The notes beneath the pieces were generated by a model, which made no database searches, had not been told where the DNA came from, and saw nothing but the letters and a program-made list of their open reading frames with translations. This document shows positions 1 through 6,615 of a stretch of 41,251 nucleotides of DNA, piece after piece. A program made the position numbers and the translations under genes. How positions within the stretch are numbered: position 1 is the stretch's first letter; each line of letters begins with the position of its first letter. The stretch comes from Methyloceanibacter sp. (GTDB lineage Bacteria > Pseudomonadota > Alphaproteobacteria > Rhizobiales > Methyloligellaceae), in assembly GCA_030064755.1 (NCBI GenBank), contig JASJEH010000021.1:1-41251 (forward strand), written 5' to 3'.

Positions 1-59
1 GCAGACCGCGTGCGCCTGGAGAGCTACCTCAACGCGGTCGACTTCGCGATCAACTGGAT
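1..59. repeat. Terminal direct repeat closing the contig
   Basis: Bases 1-59 are identical to 41193-41251. Both copies lie inside one open reading frame that reads straight through when the ends are joined, so this is the overlap of a circular assembly and not a duplicated gene end. Removing one copy gives a 41,192 bp circle. A 59-base overlap is the size of a common assembler k-mer, which favours an assembly overlap over a true short terminal repeat. Circular closure fits a circularly permuted packaged genome or a circular intracellular form; the sequence cannot tell these apart. Confidence 0.95.
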
Positions 60-393
60 TGAGAGTCTGCCCGAGCTGGATCTTCCGGAGACCGATCCGC
101 GCGTCTACGAGTGCGAGGACTTCCCCACGGAAGTGGACGCCGAGAACGAGGCCGTCAACGTCGCCGTCGATATCCTGCGCGCCGGCTGGCTGGAGACCGT
201 CAACGGGCAATCCGCGCGCCGGGCATCGGGCATGAGCCCGCACGACATCAAGCGTGTCCGCGACATCGTCGAGCATTGCCGCAACTTCCTGACCGAGTAC
301 GTGGCCAACGCCTTGCCGCTCGACCTGCCGGAGTCTTCTCCCATGGAGGCGCCGACGGGGCCGGGCCGCACGGGCATTAACCCGGCTAGCTGA
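1..393 (+). CDS. Conserved small phage protein, 3' part (gene crosses the contig join)
   Basis: This is the downstream part of a 167-residue protein whose start codon is the ATG at 41082. Joined, it reads from MPVNVNNLHVRF to a C-terminus rich in Pro and Gly. No family was recognised. The protein is acidic and mostly helical in appearance, with no signal peptide or membrane segment. Its TGA stop overlaps the ATG of the holin candidate (TGATG at 391-395), so it is translationally coupled to the lysis genes. It is not a lysis enzyme on sequence grounds; a role in lysis timing or virion assembly is possible but unsupported. Confidence 0.8.
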   Translation, partial: ADRVRLESYLNAVDFAINWIESLPELDLPETDPRVYECEDFPTEVDAENEAVNVAVDILRAGWLETVNGQSARRASGMSPHDIKRVRDIVEHCRNFLTEYVANALPLDLPESSPMEAPTGPGRTGINPAS

Positions 394-560
394 TGCTCGC
401 CTTTCTACAGCGCTACAATAAGGGGTCCGCTGCCACATTAGGCGCGGGCCTCGCCGCTGTCCTGGCCAATGTCACTGACCTGGATGCCGACACCATCGGA
501 TATGTTGCGATGGTCAGCGCCGGTCTGGTCACTATCATTTTTCCCAAGAACAAGGACTAG
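393..560 (+). CDS. Holin candidate, 55 aa, two membrane segments
   Basis: A 55-residue protein beginning MLAFLQRYNKGSAATLG. It has two hydrophobic stretches, GSAATLGAGLAAVLANV (about residues 11-27) and TIGYVAMVSAGLVTIIF (about 34-50). They are separated by a short acidic turn (TDLDAD), and the protein ends in a charged tail, PKNKD. Size, two-helix topology and charged C-terminus are typical of small phage holins, which open the inner membrane for the endolysin. The ATG overlaps the preceding stop by two bases. It sits four genes upstream of the amidase endolysin, which supports the assignment. Holins are too divergent to name the family. Confidence 0.65.
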   Translation: MLAFLQRYNKGSAATLGAGLAAVLANVTDLDADTIGYVAMVSAGLVTIIFPKNKD

Positions 561-564
561 TCTC

Positions 565-849
565 ATGAAGACGCTTACCGCAATCGCAGCAATCACTCTC
601 TTGGCCGGCTGTTCAGGCCTGGTGGACAAGGCCGGCGACATTCGTGACACAACCATCGAGAAGGGCGCCGAGGGCTTGGCGAGCACCATCCGCATTCAGT
701 GCTCGCGCGGCATCGAATGGCGGCAGAAGGTGCTGATCTCGGTCTCGCGCGAGTTGGAAAGCCAGACGGTACAGGCCTTGGATTGCAATGGCGACGAAGA
801 GCCCGACTTCACGCTAGCCGAAGCTATCGCCGCCAATCCGGACTTTTGA
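565..849 (+). CDS. Small lipoprotein in lysis cassette, possible outer-membrane spanin
   Basis: 94 residues. The N-terminus MKTLTAIAAITLLAGCSG is a lipoprotein signal with lipobox LLAGC and Cys16 as the lipidated residue. Ser follows the Cys, which in gamma-proteobacteria permits export to the outer membrane. The mature part is about 79 residues, with a charged segment and two further Cys. Location between a holin candidate and the endolysin suggests an o-spanin-like role (outer-membrane disruption), but it lacks the Pro-rich composition of classic Rz1, so this is inference. An in-frame upstream ATG at 469 would place the signal peptide internally and lies inside the holin gene, so ATG 565 is preferred. 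Confidence 0.65.
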   Translation: MKTLTAIAAITLLAGCSGLVDKAGDIRDTTIEKGAEGLASTIRIQCSRGIEWRQKVLISVSRELESQTVQALDCNGDEEPDFTLAEAIAANPDF

Positions 850-959
850 TGACGGACTGGTGGCGCCGGTTGCCGCATAAGGATCTGCTGCTGCTTTTCT
901 TTGCCGCAGGCTTCATCGTCGGCATGGTGTTCGGCGCGGGCTTCGGGTTTCTGACATAG
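849..959 (+). CDS. 36-residue single-pass membrane protein
   Basis: Start overlaps the preceding stop (TGATG at 847-851). The protein starts MTDWWRRLPHKDLLLLFF and continues into one Gly-rich hydrophobic helix with closely spaced glycines (AGFIVGMVFGAGFGF). A positively charged N-terminus followed by a membrane segment predicts N-in topology. Placement directly before the endolysin suggests a role in lysis, such as an antiholin or accessory holin, but there is no family match. A Shine-Dalgarno sequence is not obvious; coupling to the upstream gene would explain its translation. Confidence 0.55.
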   Translation: MTDWWRRLPHKDLLLLFFAAGFIVGMVFGAGFGFLT

Positions 960-984
960 GGGAGGGCACCAGCGGCTATCTGAC

Positions 985-1404
985 ATGAAAATCCGCACCA
1001 TCGTCATTCACTGCTCGGCAACCCCGCCCTATCGCGATATCGGGGCTGCGGAGATCGACGAATGGCACCGTGAGCGGGGCTGGAAGAAGATCGGCTATCA
1101 TCTCGTCATCAGGCGGGATGGGAGCTTGGAGTACGGCCGGGAAGCTGATCGCATGGGCGCTCACGCCAAGGGCCACAACAAGGACAGCTATGCGATCTGC
1201 TGGATTGGCGGCGTGGACAATCTCAATCGCGCGGAGGACAATCGCACCGATGCGCAAAAGGCGTCCCTAGAGACAGCCGTGAAGGCCCTCAAGCTGATCT
1301 GGCCCAATGCCGCCGTGATCGGGCATAATGAGGTGAGTGCTAAGGACTGTCCGTCTTTCGGGGTGCAGGAGTGGCTTGCAAAAATTAACGCAGATCTTGC
1401 TTGA
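985..1404 (+). CDS. Endolysin, zinc N-acetylmuramoyl-L-alanine amidase (amidase_2/PGRP fold)
   Basis: 139 residues, the length of T7 lysozyme-type endolysins. It cleaves the amide bond between N-acetylmuramic acid and L-Ala in peptidoglycan. Visible catalytic residues are His9 in IVIHCSAT, Tyr38 in GYHLVI, His114 in GHNEVSAKDC, Lys120 and Cys122. These match the zinc ligands His/His/Cys and the catalytic Tyr and Lys of the family. There is no signal peptide, so export must depend on a holin, in line with the membrane proteins just upstream. The 3' end overlaps the convergent minus-strand operon by 20 bases with no obvious terminator between them. Confidence 0.95.
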   Translation: MKIRTIVIHCSATPPYRDIGAAEIDEWHRERGWKKIGYHLVIRRDGSLEYGREADRMGAHAKGHNKDSYAICWIGGVDNLNRAEDNRTDAQKASLETAVKALKLIWPNAAVIGHNEVSAKDCPSFGVQEWLAKINADLA

Positions 1405-1597
1405 GTGGAATGAAGCAGCTGATATGGCAGGGCACGACGTCATTCACGACTAGCTTTTTTAGCCCTGGCGCAGCCTGATCAATACGCCCACTGATTTTAG
1501 CCCAGACAATAATTCCATCATCAATGCGCACAATTTCTGCTGCCACTTGCCCCAGTGGCCCGCGCACAAAACCCTTGTCGCCTTTCTTCAGCGCCAT
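1385..1597 (-). CDS. Small SH3/KOW-like protein, last gene of the early minus operon
   Basis: 70 residues starting MALKKGDKGFVRG; the ATG overlaps the upstream stop (TGATG), and a GTG three bases earlier is an alternative. The N-terminal pattern KKGDKGFVRGPLGQVAAEIVRI looks like a small beta-barrel of SH3 or KOW type, and the middle (DDGIIVWAKISGR) continues the strand pattern. Function is unknown. It is the most promoter-distal gene of the leftward operon and converges on the endolysin gene. Confidence 0.6.
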   Translation of the reverse strand: MALKKGDKGFVRGPLGQVAAEIVRIDDGIIVWAKISGRIDQAAPGLKKLVVNDVVPCHISCFIPLKQDLR

Positions 1598-2388
1598 CAC
1601 TTCCCCTCCCGCATCTTCTTGCGCTCGGCTAGGGCTGCCTTGTAGCGCGTCAATTCAATGAAATGGCCATTCACTTCAATAACCGTTTCCAGATCGCTCA
1701 CCGCATCCTCAAGCAAGTCAGCCAGCCTGTCGCTAAGCGCGCGCTCTTGCTGGAGCTTTGAAATTGCGGTGCCGAGATTGCACAGACTCGACAAGTCTGC
1801 TGGGACTTCTTTCTCGTCCATCTGCCCCTCCATCTCCGTGCTAGATTCTATTTTGCATTCTAGCATCGCCGCCCTGGCATAGAGTGCCGCTGCTGTGCGG
1901 GCGGCGGGTTCGGTGTGGCCATTGCCGTATTCACCCGAGCCCCAAGGACCATCAATTGGGTCAGTGTCTGCACGCCAATAGCCACTGCTTCCCTTCATAT
2001 TTCGGCGCAGACTTAAATCTACCAGCTCCCACCCCTCTGGCAGCAGCGCGTGCGCGTCGTCGCGGGAGGCGAGGCAGTTGAAGTCAGCATTGAACAGGGG
2101 GTCTTCGTCGCCTCGAAGCCAGCAATTGAGGCCAGATTGCCATTCGTAACCAAGCGCTTCAAGCACACCCTCGGAGTAGTTCTTGGCCTCACGAGCGCAG
2201 ATATCCCCCGGCGCGGCCTCTATCTCTGCGGCGAGTGAGCGGAGGTCGGCTTGCTTGGGGCCGGGCTCGATAAGATAGCGGCAGAGCGCATCCTCCAATG
2301 CCCGAATGCGTCTTTCATGATCATCTGCCTTTGCCTGAGCATCGCTGCGCAGCGGGTCTGGAATCGCCTTGTCGCTTGCGTCGCTCAT
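1597..2388 (-). CDS. Conserved phage protein with an ABA-sandwich-like segment and coiled coils
   Basis: 263 residues. Residues about 15-60 form a charged helical region. The central part has ALLPEGWELVDLSLRRN, followed by a Trp/Gly-rich stretch and AARTAAALYARA. That order (a Trp-containing strand, then an Ala-rich helix with the 'AALxARA' end) is typical of the phage ABA sandwich domain that occurs in many small early phage proteins. The C-terminal third is a predicted coiled coil (ISKLQQERALSDRLADLLED). No enzymatic motif is visible. The start overlaps the upstream stop by four bases (ATGA), as expected of an operon member. Confidence 0.7.
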   Translation of the reverse strand: MSDASDKAIPDPLRSDAQAKADDHERRIRALEDALCRYLIEPGPKQADLRSLAAEIEAAPGDICAREAKNYSEGVLEALGYEWQSGLNCWLRGDEDPLFNADFNCLASRDDAHALLPEGWELVDLSLRRNMKGSSGYWRADTDPIDGPWGSGEYGNGHTEPAARTAAALYARAAMLECKIESSTEMEGQMDEKEVPADLSSLCNLGTAISKLQQERALSDRLADLLEDAVSDLETVIEVNGHFIELTRYKAALAERKKMREGK

Positions 2389-2555
2389 TCGACACCCTCC
2401 GGCGGGGCGGGCCGCCTGTAGTCAGCACAGCCCGGCGACATGTCCGCCTGCTTGAGGTAGGGATAGCCCTTCTCCGGCACGTTCCGGAGATTGCGTTCGC
2501 AGGCGGTGTTCGTGCAGTCGCTCGCGCACCACTGCATGTCTTTCCAGGCTGGCAT
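2385..2555 (-). CDS. Cys-rich 56-residue protein
   Basis: Starts MPAWKDMQWCASDC. The pattern WCASDCTNTACERN gives Cys10, Cys14 and Cys19, with a further Cys43 (PGCADY), which could bind one zinc. Small proteins with this C-x3-C-x4-C-x-R core are common in early regions of proteobacterial phages; their function is unknown. The ATG overlaps the upstream stop by one base (TAATG) and its own stop overlaps the next ATG (ATGA). A longer in-frame start would extend far into the upstream gene and is not needed. The C-terminal PAPPEG resembles the end of the neighbouring DUF551 protein and is encoded by a 16-base repeat shared with it. Confidence 0.7.
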   Translation of the reverse strand: MPAWKDMQWCASDCTNTACERNLRNVPEKGYPYLKQADMSPGCADYRRPAPPEGVE

Positions 2556-2791
2556 TAGGAGTCCTCCGGCGGGGCGGGGAGGGGCTGCCAGTGGGTAGGC
2601 TCGAAGCACAACAGGGCGGGTGGTGTGCCTAGCGGTCCTTTGTTGGCAAAGAAGGCCCAGTCTTGAACCCACCATTGACCGACTGCATACCAATGGTCGC
2701 CATCATCATAGAATCGTGCCAGCAAAACATCTTCTGGTGGTTCCTTCGGCGCGCTGCTGATATCGCGCCACCCTGCGGCGTCGGGGGTCAT
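2555..2791 (-). CDS. DUF551 family protein
   Basis: 78 residues with the DUF551 pattern. The N-terminus has GWRDISSAPKEPPEDVLLA, the middle is Trp-rich, and the C-terminus has THWQPLPAPPE. This family is widespread in phage early regions and has no established biochemical role. The start overlaps the upstream gene (ATGA). Full length for the family. Confidence 0.85.
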   Translation of the reverse strand: MTPDAAGWRDISSAPKEPPEDVLLARFYDDGDHWYAVGQWWVQDWAFFANKGPLGTPPALLCFEPTHWQPLPAPPEDS

Positions 2792-2985
2792 TGGGCCACC
2801 GCTAAGCGAACGTTCTCATACTCCAAATTTGCACTGTGACTGTGCCGTGTCTTCTTGGCCTCCACCCAATTGAAAACGTCTTGCAGGGTGGCTTCGGGTC
2901 CGAAGACTTTGGTTTCGGTCCATGCGGTGCCGACGTTGGCATTGCCTTCCGCACGGTCCCACATTGCTACGTAGTTATGGGCCAT
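2788..2985 (-). CDS. Small hypothetical protein, 65 aa
   Basis: No family recognised. Two consecutive ATG codons are available (2988 and 2985). AGGAGG lies five bases before the second, a better spacing than the two bases before the first, so 2985 is chosen. The protein starts MAHNYVAMWDRAEGN and has a mixed alpha/beta appearance with no membrane segment. It shares an ATGA overlap with the DUF551 gene, so both are probably translated from one message. Confidence 0.65.
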   Translation of the reverse strand: MAHNYVAMWDRAEGNANVGTAWTETKVFGPEATLQDVFNWVEAKKTRHSHSANLEYENVRLAVAQ

Positions 2986-3023
2986 CATCGCCTCCTATCG
3001 GCCTGCCGGGGGTGGGGTGAGGG

Positions 3024-3419
3024 CTACTCAAGCAGCTCATCGATATCGCCACGCGCATCGATGTCAGGGATGATGGTCTGCGGCTTGAAGATTACGCGGT
3101 AGTGGTAGGTGCTCACGTCCGCGCTCGCGAGCTGCTCGGCAAAGTAGGTCACGTTGTCGGACAGCCCGAGGAAGTGCTTCTTGAAAGCCTCCGGGCCGGT
3201 CTTGCAGGTCACCTCAAGCTGATTGCCCTGGTCGGTGATGGAGCAACGCCCTTCGATGGAAAGCAGATAGCCGCCAGTGATGCCGTTGACGAAGACGACA
3301 CGTCGGTCGATTTCGAACATATCGGCAGCCTTGGACAGGTTGCGTGAGGCAACGCTGGCGTCGTCGTCACAAGCCGCAAGAACGATGACAAGCGGGAGGG
3401 CGATAAGGTATCTGAGCAT
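3024..3419 (-). CDS. Beta-sandwich-type phage lipoprotein
   Basis: 131 residues. The N-terminus MLRYLIALPLVIVLAAC is a lipoprotein signal with Cys17 as the lipidation site. Asp occupies the next position, which in enterobacteria retains lipoproteins in the inner membrane. The mature part matches a highly conserved phage lipoprotein (segments such as VVFVNGI, GRCSI, NQLEVTCKTG, KKHFLGLSDNVTYF, YHYRVIFKPQ) that databases call a beta-sandwich lipoprotein. Its role is unproven; phage lipoproteins of this kind often act in superinfection exclusion. It has its own upstream non-coding region with a promoter and a good Shine-Dalgarno (GGAG, seven bases before ATG), unlike its operon neighbours, which suggests separate, moron-like expression. 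Confidence 0.85.
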   Translation of the reverse strand: MLRYLIALPLVIVLAACDDDASVASRNLSKAADMFEIDRRVVFVNGITGGYLLSIEGRCSITDQGNQLEVTCKTGPEAFKKHFLGLSDNVTYFAEQLASADVSTYHYRVIFKPQTIIPDIDARGDIDELLE

Positions 3420-3532
3420 ATGTCAACTCCAATTCGATTCATGCTGCGGCGGCTTGCCGCGTTGACCTAGATGTTGAGAGGGACGCTTCGTGAACGCTTC
3501 TCACCGACTCTGTGAAGAACAAGAAAATTGCT

Positions 3533-3638
3533 TAACCAGTTCAACTGAGTAACCAGTTGCCCAAAATAGGTATACTTTCAAAGGCGCATAATATATATTA
3601 TAGCAATTACAACAGCTTAGACTACATATATTGCGCCT
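3533..3638 (-). promoter_or_regulatory. Promoter/operator region of the lipoprotein gene
   Basis: The stretch 3420-3690 has no convincing gene and is AT-rich. On the minus strand it carries an extended -10, TGCTATAAT (3597-3605), which would start RNA near 3590, with a leader of about 170 bases before the lipoprotein ATG at 3419. A good -35 is not seen; extended -10 promoters tolerate that. The -10 sits inside an imperfect inverted repeat (arms 3582-3596 and 3626-3638, with AGGCGCA/TGCGCCT ends). Downstream, TAACCAGTT occurs twice in direct order, at 3533 and 3550, spaced 17 bases. These are candidate regulator sites; no binding protein is assigned. Confidence 0.5.
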
Positions 3639-3690
3639 CCAGTTCAATTGTTCTCGCTGTCCGAAGTGGGCGGATTAGTTCTATTTGCCA

Positions 3691-4080
3691 TCACCATTTC
3701 GGTTTGTCCGGGCCATGCCATTTGGCCTCCACCAAGTCATCCCTGGCTTCGTGCCGCATCGCACTGTGAATGCCCTGCACCGCCGCTTTGTACTCGCTGG
3801 CAAGCATGGCCTGTTCGCGGTGGCTCATCTTGGCGGACGCCTTCCGCCGCATCTCCATGCTTTCCATCGTGCGCAGCAGAGACCTAACATGCTCGATAGC
3901 GTTCGGCAGCAGGTCCAGCCTACGCACATGGAAGTCCGCGCGGGCGATGGGGCGCACCCCGAAGAAATCGCATTGCCGAGCGTATTTCTCGACTTCATCC
4001 TCAACCGGCCTCAGCCGGGCTTGTTCTCGTGCTTCCTGAACCATGGCGTTATGTCCTTTCTTGCGGGTCATTGGGCTCAC
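3691..4080 (-). CDS. Hypothetical basic helical protein
   Basis: 129 residues from a GTG that overlaps the upstream stop (GTGA); an ATG nine bases downstream (4071) is an alternative. The protein is highly charged and predicted helical (REQARLRPVEDEVEKYA, RSLLRTMESMEMRRKASA), with no membrane segment. The C-terminal WHGPDKPKW is Lys/Trp-rich. No family recognised. It precedes the non-coding gap that separates the proximal early operon from the lipoprotein gene. Confidence 0.65.
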   Translation of the reverse strand: MSPMTRKKGHNAMVQEAREQARLRPVEDEVEKYARQCDFFGVRPIARADFHVRRLDLLPNAIEHVRSLLRTMESMEMRRKASAKMSHREQAMLASEYKAAVQGIHSAMRHEARDDLVEAKWHGPDKPKW

Positions 4081-4541
4081 GTGTAGTGCGGCAGCAACGG
4101 CGGCATGTTGCCGCTGTCATAGGCCGCCTGGATCTGGGGGCGCATATGCTCGCCGATCGTCGCTCCATCAGGGAGGACGATATGGGCCATGAACTCGTCA
4201 TCGAACTCGGTAATGCCGCACTCGACGGCTTCAAGCTTAGCCTTTATGACCAAAGCCAGGGCGCGCCAGCGCTGCCGCACAGCTTGCTCATAGGCCGTTT
4301 GGGCAGCCGATTCCGACCGACGATTGCCGCGCGTAGGCGTCTGAGTGAACTCTTTCGCGTTCCGGTCCGGCATGGGGAGCGAGAACTTGATGTGCCGCTC
4401 GTTCATCCGGAAGGCGACCACCGCCTGGTTTTCCTGCCATCCGTAAATAAAGCCCGTGGCGCCATAGCGAGTCAGAGTGCGCTCAATCTCATCCCGCGAC
4501 TTGTGAGACGAAACGTCCGTGTTGGCTGCATAGCGGCTCAT
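4077..4541 (-). CDS. Conserved phage protein (MSRYAANT family), 154 aa
   Basis: The protein starts MSRYAANTDVSSHKSRDEIE and contains GATGFIYGW, IKFSLPMPDR, VRQRWRALALVIKAKLEAV and EFMAHIVLPDG. This arrangement is strongly conserved in early regions of many proteobacterial phages and prophages, usually beside exonuclease and SSB-like genes as here. No catalytic motif is visible and no experimental function is known to me. It lies three bases from the upstream stop. Confidence 0.8.
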   Translation of the reverse strand: MSRYAANTDVSSHKSRDEIERTLTRYGATGFIYGWQENQAVVAFRMNERHIKFSLPMPDRNAKEFTQTPTRGNRRSESAAQTAYEQAVRQRWRALALVIKAKLEAVECGITEFDDEFMAHIVLPDGATIGEHMRPQIQAAYDSGNMPPLLPHYT

Positions 4542-4544
4542 CCC

Positions 4545-5318
4545 TCACCCCCTCATCTCTGCCAGCCTGGCCCGGTAGTGGGCTGTGAGCTGCTTCTTCT
4601 CTTCTGCTGTGCAGACCCTTTCCACTTCGCCTTGATTGCGCTGTGCTGTGTCCTTCAGCTCCTCAGGCGTATGGCATAGGTCGAGTGCCAACTTGACGCT
4701 CTCGACCACCGAGAGGGCGCTGGTGTTGGGAGCGTGCTGAGCCTTATCCGCGCCCTGTTCCTGTTCTGCATCTGCTTCCTGGCCAAGCCGCTGTAGGTCT
4801 TTCATGGCTTGGCGGGTGGTGTCTGGCTGCTGCTCGGGCGCGGCTTCCAAGCCGGCCCATTGGCGGTATTGCGTTTCCAAACGTAGGAATGCTTTGAGTG
4901 ATGGGTCGTCGCTATCAAGCGCGTCTAGCTCCGAACGAGATTGAATGCGACAGTAAGCGCGAAACCAGCGCGCAATAGCCTGCGGCGAAAAGCCCTCATG
5001 CTCTGGAGCAACCGCGCCGTGAACCTCTGCCAGATATCTTGGAAAAGCCCTCTCTTCCCCCAGCATTGCGCAACGCTGGCTTGGGGGCATGTCATACCAA
5101 GAGCGGCGAGGGGGCTTGTCAGGCTCATTCTGGGGCTTGGTGCCCGCCTTCAGCAGCGCAATGGCAACAGGCTGCTCCTGCCCAGGCTGAGGGAAGCCCA
5201 GCACTTGGAAGACATGCTCAGCCCGCTCTATCGGGACTTCCAAGATGAGCTGCAACGCAGAGCGCGTCTTCACCATCTTGAATTCGTGATAGCTGGCTTG
5301 AATGACGGAATCAGTCAT
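4545..5318 (-). CDS. Conserved phage protein with SVIQASYHEFK N-terminus, 257 aa
   Basis: The first 70 residues (VIQASYHEFKMVKTRS, LILEVPIERAEHVFQVLG, PGQEQPVAIALL) are a recognisable conserved phage segment that accompanies recombination genes. The rest is charged, with a Gln/Glu-rich linker around residues 160-195 and a helical C-terminus. No enzyme motif was found. The position next to the SSB-like and exonuclease genes suggests a role in phage recombination or DNA metabolism; this is inference from context. Confidence 0.7.
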   Translation of the reverse strand: MTDSVIQASYHEFKMVKTRSALQLILEVPIERAEHVFQVLGFPQPGQEQPVAIALLKAGTKPQNEPDKPPRRSWYDMPPSQRCAMLGEERAFPRYLAEVHGAVAPEHEGFSPQAIARWFRAYCRIQSRSELDALDSDDPSLKAFLRLETQYRQWAGLEAAPEQQPDTTRQAMKDLQRLGQEADAEQEQGADKAQHAPNTSALSVVESVKLALDLCHTPEELKDTAQRNQGEVERVCTAEEKKQLTAHYRARLAEMRG

Positions 5319-5324
5319 TGCCTA

Positions 5325-5699
5325 TCACGCAAACGGAATGTCATCGTTCAGTTCCTCACGCTCGCGCGTGGTCGGCGGCGGATCGCTTGGCAATTGCGGC
5401 GGGCGCAAGCGAACCCGGATAGCCTCGGTCGCCTTGCCTTGGAAATCCACTTGCGTCGGGAACAGCGTGATGGGCTTACCCGGCCAGACTTCAGTCTCCG
5501 GCCCGTACATGCCCGCAATCGTGTTGGCGTTGGTCTTGTTGAGGACCAACCCTTTCTGCTTGCCTTCGAAATAGACGATGGGCCTGTGGTCGTCGCCCAC
5601 GTCTTCCATGACCACGCGGGACATGGTGACATTAACATCGCGGCCCTGTAGGTCGCTGGCCTTGAGGTACTTGGATGGGAAGGTGTCGTTGATGTTCAT
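5325..5699 (-). CDS. Conserved protein with SSB-like acidic C-terminal tail
   Basis: 124 residues. The body (PSKYLKASDLQGRDVNVTM, KQKGLVLNKTNANTIAGMYG, ITLFPTQVDFQGK, IRVRLRPP) is a conserved phage family with a beta-rich pattern compatible with an OB fold. It ends EELNDDIPFA. The DDIPF element is the acidic-aromatic tail that single-stranded DNA-binding proteins use to recruit partners. The gene overlaps the exonuclease gene by four bases, as exonuclease/SSB or exonuclease/annealing pairs often do. Single-stranded DNA binding is inferred, not shown. Confidence 0.75.
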   Translation of the reverse strand: MNINDTFPSKYLKASDLQGRDVNVTMSRVVMEDVGDDHRPIVYFEGKQKGLVLNKTNANTIAGMYGPETEVWPGKPITLFPTQVDFQGKATEAIRVRLRPPQLPSDPPPTTREREELNDDIPFA

Positions 5700-6343
5700 T
5701 TCGCTCTCGCTTTCAGTTCCTTGTCGTCTTCATAAGCAGCTCGTACATTGAGGAAATATCGTTTTCCTGCCTCTAGTTCGCTCCAGTAGTGGTGGTGGAA
5801 ATCGCCGTAAGTCTTGTCGAATCTCAGTAGGTGGAACCCGCCGTCGATTGGCTCATCGGGGTAGTGTTCTTCCCAGAGAATTGCGTAGGCAGCGATTTGG
5901 GCCAGATAGTCTGCGTAGATGCCGTTGCTGGTTTTCCAGTCGCCCATTGCCCGCCTTCCATCCACAAGCAGGGCATCGAACGTCCCGCCGAAACGATAAC
6001 GTTCTGACACCAGCGGCATCTCCGTGTGGGTAGCTTTGAGCTTGGTTTGCTGTGCCCATTTGAGGAAGGCATCGAAGGCAGTCGTGGCCCGCTCTACCGC
6101 TGTTTCATCATCGCCCTTCGGCACGGAAAACATGCCGTTGCGGATAAAGCCCTCCACCATCTCATGTGCCATATGCCCAGCCGTCGCCGCAGCATCCCGG
6201 CTCTCGCGATAATCAAGCCCGTCCTTGCCTTGCCTCCAGGCCCAGTGAATGAGGCCACCAGCGTCCTTGAAGCGGCCAAGGATGGTTGTGACACCGGGAA
6301 CTCGAGTGCCGTCTTGCAGGAGGTATTTGTCTGGTCTGGCCAT
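5696..6343 (-). CDS. PD-(D/E)XK exonuclease (RecB/Cas4-like)
   Basis: 215 residues from the ATG at 6343, which overlaps the upstream stop (TAATG). An in-frame longer start at 6460 would run through the upstream zinc-ribbon gene and an inverted repeat. Visible nuclease residues are Glu108 (HTEMP), Asp123 in FGGTFDALL, Asp135 and Lys137 in GDWKTS, then Gln149 and Tyr153 (AQIAAY). This is the RecB-like order D...DWKTS...Q..Y. Such enzymes resect DNA ends for phage recombination and repair. The pairing with the SSB-tail protein downstream supports a recombination role. Confidence 0.85.
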   Translation of the reverse strand: MARPDKYLLQDGTRVPGVTTILGRFKDAGGLIHWAWRQGKDGLDYRESRDAAATAGHMAHEMVEGFIRNGMFSVPKGDDETAVERATTAFDAFLKWAQQTKLKATHTEMPLVSERYRFGGTFDALLVDGRRAMGDWKTSNGIYADYLAQIAAYAILWEEHYPDEPIDGGFHLLRFDKTYGDFHHHYWSELEAGKRYFLNVRAAYEDDKELKARAK

Positions 6344-6615
6344 TACTCTGGTGTCCTTCGCGGCCAAATCTGCCCGCATTTGGGGCACCAGCGGCGCCCG
6401 CTCTTGCGCCTCACCCTTCGGCGCCCGCATTTCGGGCATGAGCCCAGCGAAAGGGCGCATCCGGACGCGACTACGCTCACAACCTCACGCCGCGTCCGGA
6501 TCTCCCCTTTAATCGCGAGTCCAAAAGACGAGCGATTACAGCCGACTCCGAATGGAGTCGGGGACAGGGGCGCCTGTGAGGGCGAAGAGCACCAGGAAAC
6601 CCCTGCCAAATTCAT
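6343..6615 (-). CDS. Possible small zinc-ribbon protein
   Basis: 90 codons between the stop of the upstream gene and the exonuclease ATG. The C-terminal third carries two CPKCG knuckles (SCPKCGRRR and WCPKCGQIW) about 17 residues apart, a classic zinc ribbon. The N-terminal 55 residues look unlike a folded domain and lie over three inverted repeats (6459-6561), so translation may start later, for example at a GTG inside the repeat. Function unknown; small zinc ribbons in early operons often bind nucleic acid. Start assignment is uncertain. Confidence 0.5.
   Translation of the reverse strand: MNLAGVSWCSSPSQAPLSPTPFGVGCNRSSFGLAIKGEIRTRREVVSVVASGCALSLGSCPKCGRRRVRRKSGRRWCPKCGQIWPRRTPE
6459..6561. 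repeat. Cluster of three inverted repeats upstream of the exonuclease
   Basis: Three inverted repeats lie within 103 bases. The first has ATCCGGACGCG at 6459-6469 and its complement at 6491-6501 (perfect 11-base arms, 21-base loop). The second has AATCGC at 6511-6516 and GCGATT at 6532-6537. The third is CCGACTCC GAAT GGAGTCGG at 6542-6561 (perfect 8-base stem, 4-base loop). No U-run follows in either direction, so they are not classic terminators. In the minus-strand early message they would fold just upstream of the zinc-ribbon knuckles and the exonuclease start. Confidence 0.7.

Noticed and set aside
3557-3769. Plus-strand ORF of 70 codons in the AT-rich gap
   Set aside because: Low-complexity Tyr/Ser-rich translation, no ribosome binding site, and it overlaps the convincing minus-strand gene at 3691-4080. 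The region fits a promoter better.
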